Part shown: in pieces, positions 48,991 through 57,912 of the stretch
Layout: every line of letters begins with the position of its first letter
Position numbering within the stretch: the stretch's first letter is position 1
Assembly: GCA_963931865.1 (NCBI GenBank)
Contig: OZ007508.1
Coordinates: 16,417,104 to 16,481,103 of the forward strand
Source of the DNA: Axinella damicornis
Lineage: Eukaryota > Porifera > Demospongiae > Axinellida > Axinellidae
Direction of reading: 5' to 3'
Length of the DNA stretch: 64,000 nt
Position numbers and translations under genes: made by a program
Notes under the pieces: generated by a model
Database searches by the model: none
What the model was told of the DNA's origin: nothing
What the model saw: the letters and a program-made list of their open reading frames with translations, nothing else

Positions 48991-51900
48991 TACCTTTCCT
49001 GTCGGCTTGGGGGAAACACCGTCCCACCATCAACGACTATAACTTTGAAACACTCAATTGCAGGACTACTGCAGGCCCTCACATACATGCATGAGTACCT
49101 AATGAGCAGTGTTAACCATACGGGGTGGTCACTTGCCTGTGACAATCCCAGCTGCAGGTGTACGCACACCACTCTGAGCATTCACTGCCGTCCTGCAGAA
49201 GCCAAAAATGTGCATTTGGATAGTATAGAATATACGCATGCATCATTGGGGGGTCAGACTCCAACATGGATCAAATCGAGAATGGTATCCCAGCCAGATA
49301 CACCATCGTACATGCAGACCTCAGTTCCAAATAATGCTCACATTTCTGACCCATATATGGAATGATGCGAACAATGAAAGTTGTGCTGTGGACCACATTA
49401 CCTTGAAAAGCTGCCAGTAACCGGGTATGAACCAACGAATGAGCTGGCAAGGTTGCAAGCACCTGCAAAAGAACAATTAAGTATAGCACCGTGATCATGA
49501 GGAGCGGCCGTTGGGCAGTGCCCGTACTCTCTTGAAATATGCACATGAAGGCACTGGATATTTCCAGATCATCCCATGGTTACTTTCGGATTTGATTGCA
49601 TATTCAAATGATTGCCCCAGAATCCACATCCATTAATAGACAATTTGGCATGAGCAGCAACTTCAGCTTTAAGTTCCCCCATTTCCACTGAGTCAATACT
49701 GTCAGAGATGGAGAATACTACACGTGTATTCAGTGTCATTAGCAAATGCTTTACCTAATGCTACTAGCTCCTGGCTGGGCTCAACCTTGTAACCTTCCTG
49801 TCGAGCTGCAGGAAGAAGATGGAATATTGAAGGTACGTAACATACGTAGGCAAATATGGGGGTTCAAGAGTGCATGATGACATCATCGCCATTCCGCCAC
49901 AATGACAATGATGTCATTATGCGCTCTTGGGGGATATATAGACTCCGTTATGTAACCATCTCTGTCTCCCCCTACACAATCTCACATGACAAGCATTCCA
50001 GGTTCTCCCCCATTTATCGTACCACAAGTTAGAGGGTGAGCCTGGGAACAGGGCTATCTCCTATCCAATAGGCGAATGTGATGTTGGCTCATTCATTGTG
50101 CAAAACATTACTCAGCTCCCCATATCCTTCCACATGCTATAGTAGAGTGTCTCATACAGCTCAGCAGTGACGTTCAGCTACACTCAGAAGCAAACTCACC
50201 GAACGCCTTTGCAATGGCTATGCTCTCCAGGAAGCTGATGAGGGGGGCAATCAGGATGCCCAAGCCTAGGTTCTGTCAACAAACACATACACACACAGCA
50301 AAATCACAACTCAACAAAATTTGGCCATCACGTGGCCTTGTTCCCAGGCCCCTCCCAGCCTTTCGTCGCTTGCAGTACCTTAACCGTACTGCAAACGACA
50401 AAAAGCTGGGTGGGGGCCTGGGAACAAGGCCACGTGATGGCCTGGGAACGAGGCTGGATGGGGGCCTGGGAACGAGGCTGGGTGGGGGCCTGGGAACGAG
50501 GCTAGTCATCACATATCACAGGCAGATATGTAAACACAAGGTCCATTCGAGACCAGCCACATTTTGACATAAATTTGCAGCTGGTCTCGAGACTAATTCC
50601 AGTACTGCAAGTGACGGAAAGCAGGGAGGGAGGGGCCTGGGAACGAGGCTAGTCCATTCATATGAAGCAAGTCTTCCTAGTGGCTCAGTGGTATGAGCAG
50701 CTGACTATTATTCCTTGGGTTTGAATCCCAGCTGGTCCCAGACTTTCTCTTGGTGGGTTTATTCTCTCTCTTTGCATCCCAGGGCCTATCAAAGGTCATG
50801 AGCGTTTACAGTAAGATCCATCAAGTCTCTGAACCACTCCACACTTGGCTAAATAATGTCTTGCTGTAGTTGGTTCAAACTTTACATGGGGAACAAGCTA
50901 CAGTACTTTTCTTAGAGGCCAAAGCCAAATTCTTGTTGGGAAATTAGGTTACAGTAGGTTAACTATACTCTTCCAGCTCAAGAAATGTACCATGGTTCAT
51001 TGTTCTATGTCCACCATGCAATTACAGCAGCCAAACATACAAACTCGTCATAGACTGGCAGTGCAATGACAGCTGACCCCCTCATCCACTCACGGCACAC
51101 CACAGTGATCGAGGTTTACAGGACGAGTATATATACACACACACCTGACATGTTTGTATGGTGAGATCAGGCACTTCAAAATCTGGCATGATGGACTCGT
51201 TGTACTGGATCAGTGTGACCTGGTCACTGAACCAGGGCTGGATGCTGAGGGTGTAACCGATGACAGCTGCTATCAACACCACCACCGCATTGCGGGCTGC
51301 AGCAAGGAAGACCAACAGACACATAACTTAATAGCACAACCTTTGACAGAGAAGTGAGTCATCCTCCCAAGCCGGCAGATTTAAACTGTAAACTAGTGGC
51401 TTTGAGCAACTAATGCAGTTCCAGCATTGGTACTGAGTGCTTAAGCAAACATGTATGAGGCTACTTAATAGGCCGTTCATTCGAGCCACAAAGCAGTACA
51501 CACTCCAATCCATTTCTTTGCTTAGCCACTTCAGTTTGAACACCCTCTGTCTCAAAGAAATGCTCTAGACAGTTCTCTAGAAATGTGGCCTACAGTCTGC
51601 ACTCCTCCCCTCGCCGTCTGATTACAGAAACACAGTAATCAAGCTAACATTGAGACAGGGTAATCTCAGGGCTGTGGAGAGACATCATTTCAACAAGACA
51701 TAGTTTTTATTCTTCACACAACAAACATGGAAGGAAAGACTCTTGAAGGTTTCAACACTGCATGGCACCTAGAGGACCTCTCGTAAGGCTCCACCCACCT
51801 GTATATATGCAACCTATATGTACAATTGTACATGTAACTACGTAGTGACAGTCATGTTTCCATCAGTACAGTACCTGTACACAGTAACCATAGAAACTTG

Positions 51901-54900
51901 AACGCAATCCTCTGCACCCAGCTAAGCCCCTCCTTCCTTTCCTGCAACCTCGTATTGTGGGTCTTGAACCACTGCAAGTGCACAGAGGGGACACGTGCAT
52001 AGAACTGCAATGCTACTACACAGAGCATACTGTCAGTAAAGTAGGGGGGAGGGGGCTGAACAACGACTGGCTTGCTGAGCTCGACTACTAGGCCAATAGT
52101 GCATAGTAGGTAGGAGTAGTCAGAATCTGCCAAAGTTTGTGACCGAGATGCATTACTTTTAATGACACAACGTTAAGACCTGGGTAGGTCTTCCTCAAGG
52201 TGGTACTCTCGGTCACGAACTGGCAGATTCTGACTACTCCTACCTACTATGCACTACACAGAGCATGTAGCATTGGCAGCACATTCATTGTCTACAGGTT
52301 TAACATTGTCTGTAGGCTTACCATATAATTGTAAGGGTTTACCATAATACTCTACACGGGTTTATCATATGGGTTTACGATAATATATATTGTGTGGGGT
52401 TACCTTCAGGAATACGACCAGGGCCATGCAGCAGATGCCTAAAACGAGGTCACCCACTCTGCAGGGAGAGAGCTGAGGATGAGTACACCACAAGGCGTCA
52501 CATGATCATCTCATGTGGACTGGAATCCCACAGAGGGTTTGTTGTTGGGACTGTGCTGCCGATAGGTAAGCCAGCACTTGTCACAGTACCATCACTTGTG
52601 AGAGACAACGCTGGCTGGTGTTGGATAGGTAGACTATGTTTCCGGTAGGCATAGTGGTGCACTACATTGATAAACCCCAACTACGCTGACACAGCTGTTG
52701 GTACACACACTGCATAAAAGCGATAACTTATCGCAAAACTCACTTCGTCTCTGTGATGTTCCTGCAGAGGTCGTAGATGGCGTAGTGAAAGTCCCTCCTA
52801 ACATCCTTAATACCCATCAGGTTCTGAGGAGGGAATGTGACAGAGACTGTTAACACTACAGCACTGCTACTAGTGGCACAAGTGCTAAAACCACAAAACT
52901 AATATTGGCAGGGTTTTAAGACCCCGTTAGATGAGGATATGCACCCACATGCTCTATACGTGCATGTATGAGCACTGAGATTCCCTCCGAAACCTGACTG
53001 GGGACCTGTCAGTCTCATGAACTTGTGACAGAAGCAGAATATCATGCAAGAACCTGTTGAACCATGATCCAGTACTTATTCCTAACCAAACATCTTCAAC
53101 CCTTGATATAAGTTCAACTGGTACCACCCTATATACCACTAGCCTCATTCCCAGGCTCTCCCCATGCGTGCGGTGAAGAAAAATAGTATTTTTCGTCGGT
53201 GCGAGCAGGGGGAGGAGCCTGGCAATGAGGCTAATATACCATCACTACTACGTTTACTGAAACAAGTCAAGGCTCACCTTCAGTTCGCCCACAGCGATGG
53301 TGATGGCAGCTGCAGAGGTGAACCCACTGATCACTGGAATTGGAATGAAGTCGACCAGGAAACCTGCAGACGGGACACGTACAAAAAGTGTCTCTGCATG
53401 CTCTACATGCTCGACCAACCTACACACACACCTAGACTGTGGGCAACGCAGGCTAGCACGGCTAAGGAGAGCCCATGTTCTCTGTCACTTTGGATTACAC
53501 AGTGGGCACAGTCTAGCTACTCTCAGGTTACATGTAGTTCCTCCCGCCCACACACACAAACACTCCTTCAATCAACCCACACGTACATAAACATTGCACA
53601 AGCGAGTCAGAAAATCCAGTTGGGATTAAAGCGTAGAGCAGAACACGAGCTAGTACGACCAAGGAGACCCCAGCTCACCCGTCACTCAAGGCTTTGGACT
53701 ATAACACAGGCTACCAAACACACCCCACATATATTCCTCCACCTCTCAAGCTTGAACTACTTCCATGGCTTATACGGTACACATTTTTAAAATTGATGCC
53801 GAGGTTCGGAACGCTTTTCCGACATGCATTGGTGGCGCAGTTTCACCGCAAACCAGAAGGCTTCTTCCCCTAGACCAGCAACGGAAAGGTTTCCGAATCC
53901 CAGCATCAATATTAAAGATGTGTACTGTACCAGAAGATTACATTCATAATTGACTCTGAGAAAAGGAGTCACAGTTCATTCATGTAACTTTGGAACATAG
54001 ACTTCCAGTTTCAATCTCAGGATACCAGATGTTACAGACATAACTGAACAGATCTTCTTAGTCTCACATGAACTCCTACCTAGCTGCCAATTTAAAACCA
54101 CCACATACATACCTAAGTTAAGAATCCCCAGAAGAAGTTGTATTGCTCCTGAGAAAAATGTTAGAGCAACAGCGCATGGGATGCGGCTATCGTAGTCCTC
54201 TCGGTCCGGTCCACAGGCATAGGTGAGGGAGGCGGTGAGGAGGGAGACGATGGCTGTGGGACCCAGTGTGACATCCTTACTTGTGCCGAAGAACACGTAG
54301 ACAAAGCAGCCCATGAATGCAGAGAAGAGGCCATACTGTGTGTGGGTGTGTGGGTGTGTGGGGTCACGCTCACCCAACTAGCCTATATAGAGCCTGGGGA
54401 TCAAGTGTGCACAATCCAGTGTGTTTACCAGGTGTTTGAAATCCAAACAAAGAGCAACAAATGAGGTCCTGCATACACCTACTTACTACCATGTTTATAA
54501 GCTCACCCCTCTCTTCGACGGTGCTTCACCCAAGGGTATATACTCTTAGCCCACTACATTAGCCCACTTGAACTTACAGAGCCACATTGCAACTGAATGA
54601 ATGGAGTGATTGATGTAAGAATGGGTGCCTTGTCAGTCAGCTGTGAGGTCATTCAGCCATATGGTCTTATCGAAATTGCCGTTACACGGTTGACAGCAGT
54701 TCAAGAGGTATACCCAATGATAAACACTTGAATGTAAAGACCAACCAGCATTTGCAGATAACTGGTCTACGTCAGTACGCATGGATACATACAAAAACAG
54801 TCATGGTACTTCCAATTTTGAAAATACGTTTCGACCACTCCGTTGGTTTTCTAACAGCACAGTGAGCTACTTATAATAGATAATGACATAATTTATATTA

Positions 54901-55665
54901 GGTAGATGACATAATCTATAATATATAAGTGTGCTTTTAGAAGACCAACAAAGAGTGGTTGAAACGTTGTACTTTCAAAATTGGAAATCTCGACTGGTGT
55001 AAGTCTGTACATGCACGCAGTAGCACATAGTGGCCTACATACTAGCCATCTCACTTGCGCATGGTCACTTCAGGATGCTCACGTGTATTCCTATAAAACT
55101 CTCGACTCTACAAGTAACATGCTTATGGGCATGGTATACAAGTGGGGGTTTTGGTTCTAGCTAAATACATATACTGCATGGGTGTAGCTAGCCACACCCC
55201 TATTGTAATTGGATATTCGTACGCAACAAATGGTGCGGGGCAACAAACTGCTCTATGGCAATGTCCGAGACCCTTTCCCTCGGTGCGGAACAGGGTCTGG
55301 CCACACACGAGAGTATGGATATGCATGGATGGATAGTAACCACAAGTCCCACTCACTCTCGGAGGTAGATTTGCAATGCTTGCATACGCAAGCCCCTGGG
55401 GTACAACCATCAAGCCCACGGTCAATCCAGCGATGATGTCCGATATTAGCCAACGAGCATTGTACCTGATCAGCCATCTCACGAATGGGAACTTGTCAAA
55501 GAGGTAGCTGACTTGGAAGCAGGGGAGGCATTCGCGCAACTCGTGCTTGCGGTATCCTAACGGTGGAGTGTGGCGTTTGGGCTTGGGCAGGGAGAAACAT
55601 CTCCTGCAAGGGTTGTCTCCGTCCTTGTCAGGATCCCGGCAGAAGTAGCAAGCACAGTCCTCCAT
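39936..55665 (-). CDS. SLC26A11: SLC26A11-like sulfate/anion transporter (17 coding exons located)
   Basis: A membrane transporter of the SLC26/SulP family: SLC26 transmembrane core plus C-terminal STAS domain. Exons on the minus strand, first to last: 55665-55357, 54335-54113, 53363-53278, 52823-52744, 52458-52404, 51971-51875, 51296-51145, 50272-50200, 49805-49755, 49462-49402, 49192-49137, 48354-48214, 47884-47826, 45156-45085, 40832-40712, 40319-40252, 40001-39936. They total 1770 nt (590 codons), and every junction keeps the frame. Human SLC26A11 is about 600 residues, so only a short C-terminal exon is missing. A11 rather than other SLC26 members is indicated by GFTSAAAITIAVGELKNL, LESIAIAKAF and SYPVTGSFSR. 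The gene begins about 0.25 kb from laminin beta, transcribed away from it. Confidence 0.93.
41449..41785. mobile_element. related inverted-repeat element in SLC26A11 intron 14
   Basis: Left end GCCTCGTACCCAGGCCTTCC with GATTTTATCGCGC; right end CTGATTTTCTCCGCAAAATC then GCCTGGGTGCAAGGCTA. A sister subfamily with GCCTTGCACCCAGGC-type ends. Similar ends occur at about 1-230 and 61504-61725. Confidence 0.5.
44509..44900. mobile_element. 392-bp MITE of the same family in SLC26A11 intron 14
   Basis: Ends TAGCCTCGTTACCAGGCCCC and CTGGGAACAAGGCTA, with the subterminal core GTCGCTTGCAGTAC. Perfect 9-bp target duplication GGTTTAATG at 44500-44508 and 44901-44909. Confidence 0.83.
45085..48354 (-). 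CDS. SLC26A11: SLC26A11 exons 12-14: last membrane segments
   Basis: Exon 12 (48354-48214) encodes VVLLALGLVSGGFHFIPSAS and LAAIIIVAVIPVVDVMVVWR, matching the IPKSALAAVIIMAV region of the family. Exon 13 (47884-47826) encodes IDLLPLAVSFLLTLFLGIE. Exon 14 (45156-45085) encodes YGVPVAVVVYVLYLLYRHAR and PRHE. Intron 13 contains the 2.3 kb purine/pyrimidine tract, and its pyrimidine-rich coding strand runs without a gap into the exon 14 acceptor (CTCCTCCAG|TATGG). A long proline/serine open frame across this tract is an artefact that happens to enter exon 14 in frame. Confidence 0.9.
45163..47490. repeat. 2.3 kb GGGGA (plus) / TCCCC (minus) tract
   Basis: Almost uninterrupted purine on the plus strand, built from GGGGA, GGGGAA and GAGAGG-type units with longer internal duplications (for example 45376-45640 against 45880-46120). 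It fills most of SLC26A11 intron 13 and ends at the exon 14 acceptor. The long open frames across it in several phases are repeat artefacts. Confidence 0.97.
48040..48150 (+). repeat. CA/CACT-rich microsatellite in SLC26A11 intron 12
   Basis: Interrupted CA dinucleotide repeat with ACTCACT interspersed. Confidence 0.93.
48661..49060 (+). repeat. tandemly duplicated unit containing poly(C), SLC26A11 intron 11
   Basis: Two copies of the order GGCCTA ... GGTCAT ... CATATTCTTGG(C) ... poly(C) ... GGAAACACCGTCCCAC ... ACTTTGAA(A/C)C lie at about 48664-48810 and 48900-49051. The C-runs are about 36 (48723-48758) and 40 (48949-48988) bases. Confidence 0.78.
49137..52823 (-). CDS. SLC26A11: SLC26A11 exons 4-11: central membrane domain
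   Basis: Exon peptides in order: NLMGIKDVRRDFHYAIYDL; VGDLVLGICCMALVVFLK; WFKTHNTRLQERKEGLSW; ARNAVVVLIAAVIGYTLSI; NLGLGILIAPLISFLESIAI; RQEGYKVEPSQELVALG; ACNLASSFVGSYPVTGSFSR; TAVNAQSGVRTPAAGIVTG. These align consecutively with human SLC26A11 through NALVV, LLESIAIAKAF, NQELLAIGL, SYPVTGSFGRTAVNAQSG. Exon 6 could also start at an upstream acceptor (about 52040), but only the start at 51971 keeps phase 0. Exon 11 ends ACAG|GCAAGT at 49137, a GC donor. A tRNA-derived SINE and several MITEs sit in these introns. Confidence 0.92.
49868..49930. repeat. interspersed palindromic repeat, copy 2, SLC26A11 intron 8
   Basis: AGTGCATGATGACATCATCG ... AATGATGTCATTATGCGCTC. Same arms as at 34820 with a shorter centre. 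The TGACATCA cores resemble CRE/AP-1-type sites, but the repeat nature is the simpler reading. Confidence 0.6.
50323..50503. mobile_element. 120-bp hairpin MITE followed by tandem copies of its own end
   Basis: 50323-50442 is an inverted repeat (GGCCATCACGTGGCCTTG ... CAAGGCCACGTGATGGCC) with the GTCGCTTGCAGTAC core. It is followed by two more copies of GGGGCCTGGGAACGAGGCTG, a small array of the terminal sequence, in SLC26A11 intron 7. Another solo end is at 50630-50652. Confidence 0.75.
50670..50960 (+). mobile_element. tRNA-derived SINE in SLC26A11 intron 7
   Basis: The head contains an A-box-like TAGTGGCTCAGTGGTATGAG and a B-box-like GGGTTTGAATCCC about 34 bases later, the spacing of an internal RNA polymerase III promoter. 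A non-tRNA body follows. It is not a functional tRNA because the arms do not pair. The 3' limit is approximate. Confidence 0.55.
52097..52256. mobile_element. 160-bp fold-back element in SLC26A11 intron 5
   Basis: Arms of about 36 bp begin TAGTGCATAGTAGGTAGGAG and end in its reverse complement CTCCTACCTACTATGCACTA. Direct copies of CTACACAGAGCAT occur at about 52016 and 52254, possibly a longer duplication that accompanied insertion. Confidence 0.72.
53141..53233. mobile_element. 93-bp MITE in SLC26A11 intron 3
   Basis: Ends TAGCCTCATTCCCAGGC and GCCTGGCAATGAGGCTA. The flanks ATATACCAC and ATATACCAT are an 8-of-9 target duplication. The acceptor-proximal part of the intron is left intact. 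Confidence 0.75.
53278..55665 (-). CDS. SLC26A11: SLC26A11 exons 1-3: cysteine-rich N-terminus and first membrane segments
   Basis: Exon 1 (103 codons) starts MEDCACYFCRDPDKDG, an unusual Cys-rich cytosolic leader about 50 residues longer than the human N-terminus. It then enters the SulP signature DIIAGLTVGLMVVPQGLAYA and ends LPPR|GTGAGT. Exon 2 resumes YGLFSAFMGCFVYVFFGTSK and DVTLGPTAIVSLL, the classic SLC26 core, and ends at phase 1. Exon 3 gives FLVDFIPIPVISGFTSAAAI. Exon 2's acceptor lies directly after a CCCACACACCCACACAC repeat. Reading past exon 1 (to about 55123) is intron. Confidence 0.93.
54810..54986. mobile_element. 177-bp fold-back element in SLC26A11 intron 1
   Basis: Arms TTCCAATTTTGAAAATACG and the mirrored CTTTCAAAATTGGAA, extended by GTTTCGACCACTC / GAGTGGTTGAAAC. 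AT-rich centre. No coding capacity. Confidence 0.7.
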
Positions 55666-56188
55666 CTCAGAGACCTTTATTTAGAATGTGTGGACCCCGC
55701 CCCCTCGTGACCTCTACTTCGCGGCATGATTCTAATACGCATGCGCGGAACCTGAAAAAGGGGAGGACCTACTAATGACGTCACTGCTGCTGAAAGAAGA
55801 GGGGGCGTTGCTCACATTGGGTTTGACCACGAAATGGCGACACACATGCAACTGACCTGATTGCATGTATCCATACTAAAAGAGTCACTACACAGAGCAT
55901 TACAAAAACGGTAAGTTCAAGCTGTTATTTTGTGTCTGTTTGCTTTTAGCAGACATCTGGCACCATTATTTTAGTAAAAGGGGAGGGGCTCACTGTAAAC
56001 AGAGCGGATAGTGGGTGTGTACTTTGCTTTGCGTCAACAAAAGGTGGGTCTAGTATAGTACCAATCTTTACGGTAATCTTTATGACCAAGGCAAGCTGCC
56101 TTCATTGCATCCTACAAATACCAGAATTGCTGATCAGCAGCAGTTGTTACCCAGGATATTGTTTTGTGCCTGCAGGGTGGTGCATGTC
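55666..56188. promoter_or_regulatory. shared head-to-head promoter region of SLC26A11 (minus) and laminin beta (plus), with laminin 5'UTR intron
   Basis: The start codon of the minus-strand transporter is at 55665. On the plus strand a strong donor (CG|GTAAGTTC at 55911) and an acceptor (TGCAG, 56171-56175) bracket an intron, putting a non-coding laminin 5' exon at or before 55910. The two transcription starts are therefore inside or close to 55666-55910. I see no clear TATA box; the region is locally richer in G+C than its surroundings. Exact starts are inferred. Confidence 0.55.
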
Positions 56189-57912
56189 ATGATGGAAGGA
56201 GTTTGTAGAATGCACAACCACTTCATCTCCAGAAGAATTAAGACAGTGCTGCTGTCGTGGATGCTGCTGCTAATTCTCTCACAGTCAAGCTCTTGCAATG
56301 GACAGTGCTCTAACAGTGCAGGCTGTTTTCCACCTGTAGGAAATCTAGCATTAGGAAGAACTGTTAGCTCCACGTCAACATGCTCATCGGGTAGTGAGTT
56401 TTGCATCTTTGGGTCATCAGTCTGCGATTTTTGTGACCCCAACACCACTCACTTGATAAGCAATATCAATGACAACAACAATGGCACTGTCTGGCTTTCC
56501 GAGATTGGTTCCTTGTCAGAAGTAACCCTCCAGCTTGATTTTGAGGCTCCAGTCCTATTCGAGAGATCAGTCTTGGTTTGGCAGTCTGCAAGACCTCAGT
56601 CAATGGTTTTGGAGCGCTCCCATGACAACGGACAGACTTGGATTCCCTACAGATACTATTCTGCCAGCTGCAATAGCAGTTTCATGCTTCCCAACACTCC
56701 GATGACTCCAGACACCATCCTCGGCAGCACAGACGCTATTTGTACCAGTCTAGAGTCACAGCTGTTTCCTACAACCAATGGACTGGTAAGCCAAACGTTG
56801 ACTTGCATCCAGTCTATGCAGAGGATGGCTTTCTCCTCCTCCACATGGCCGGGATATGAGGCTAATAATTATTAATAAGCTGGTGCTACCCAGTTGGTCT
56901 CTAATCCCTCACTGGCATGTCATCCGCTTGTATTAATGACTTGACTTGTAATTATACTCCTAATACACTTGTGTTGAGATATTCCGTACGGAGACTAATG
57001 ATTAGCATATGTACTTGTACAGGCTGTTGGTTTGCTTCTGTATGCAACACAGAATCACGCATCCAATTTTTCTGAATTCACAGTACATAAAAAAACATGA
57101 CATAACTAATGCTCCTATATTGATATCAGTTTATAAACCAGGTGCTGACCCATTCAATCTCCATATACCTAATTATTTTTCAAGGTGCTATAAGCATTTG
57201 ACAGTGATTCGTCCCTATTTTACTAAGCACAATCTTATATGGTGATATGACCATACCATATGGCACCCAGCAAGAGTGAGATCCAAGCATATTATGGCTG
57301 TGTAAGTACATACTGTACCTGTGTGGCAGTGTGCACGCCCGTTGCCATAGCAGTCATGAATAGTTTACTACCTGACAATATAAACTTGACGTGAATTTGT
57401 TTACACTGTGCATGTGTGTGTCCCCGGCCAACAGTAGCAAACCCACAGCACAGATTACAAACCTCAGGCACACAAATCTCACAAACTGAGCATCAGTAGA
57501 CCACCTCAGCTAAGGCCATGGCAGCTGTACTAGTTTATTTTTAGACTGCATGGCCCTCCAAATGGAGTCAAGTCCAAGGACAGCTGGCTGTCATATAGTG
57601 TACAAGCACCATGTTTAAATATTTTTCACACCCTATCTACGTACATACATTCCATACCCACACCTCCTACAGGTCACCTTCTCCACCTCCCAGCACCTCC
57701 CACCCTCCACACCCATGGATGTAGTGCTGGCCTACAGGCAGATCACAAACCTGAGAGTTAGGCTCACCAGCATGTTCCAGCTGGTGTTGCCTCCAGATCT
57801 CAGGTACCAGTACTTTGCAGTGTCGGAGTGGATTGTGGAGGGGACCTGTATGTGCAACGGGCATGCCAGCATGTGCGCTCCTGCTCCTGGTGAGAGCATG
57901 GCTCAAGACAAG
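56189..57912 (+). CDS. LAMB: laminin beta exons 1-2: signal peptide and LN domain
   Basis: The two ATGs at 56189 and 56192 start a signal peptide with a hydrophobic core TVLLSWMLLLILSQSSS, followed by CSNSAGCFPPVGNLALGRTV, the canonical opening of a laminin LN domain. Further marks are TLQLDFEAPVLFERSVL, RPQSMVLERSHDNGQTW and YRYY. Exon 1 ends CTG|GTAAGC at 56785. Exon 2 (57673-57912, 80 codons) runs from the LN end (AYRQITNLRVRLTSMF) into the first LE repeat (GTCMCNGHASMCAP). I chose the ATG at 56189 because the frame open further upstream lacks an ATG and a good acceptor (TGCAG at 56171-56175) lies just before it, implying a 5'UTR intron. Some codons between 56790 and 56875 are intron read-through and not protein. 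Confidence 0.92.
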
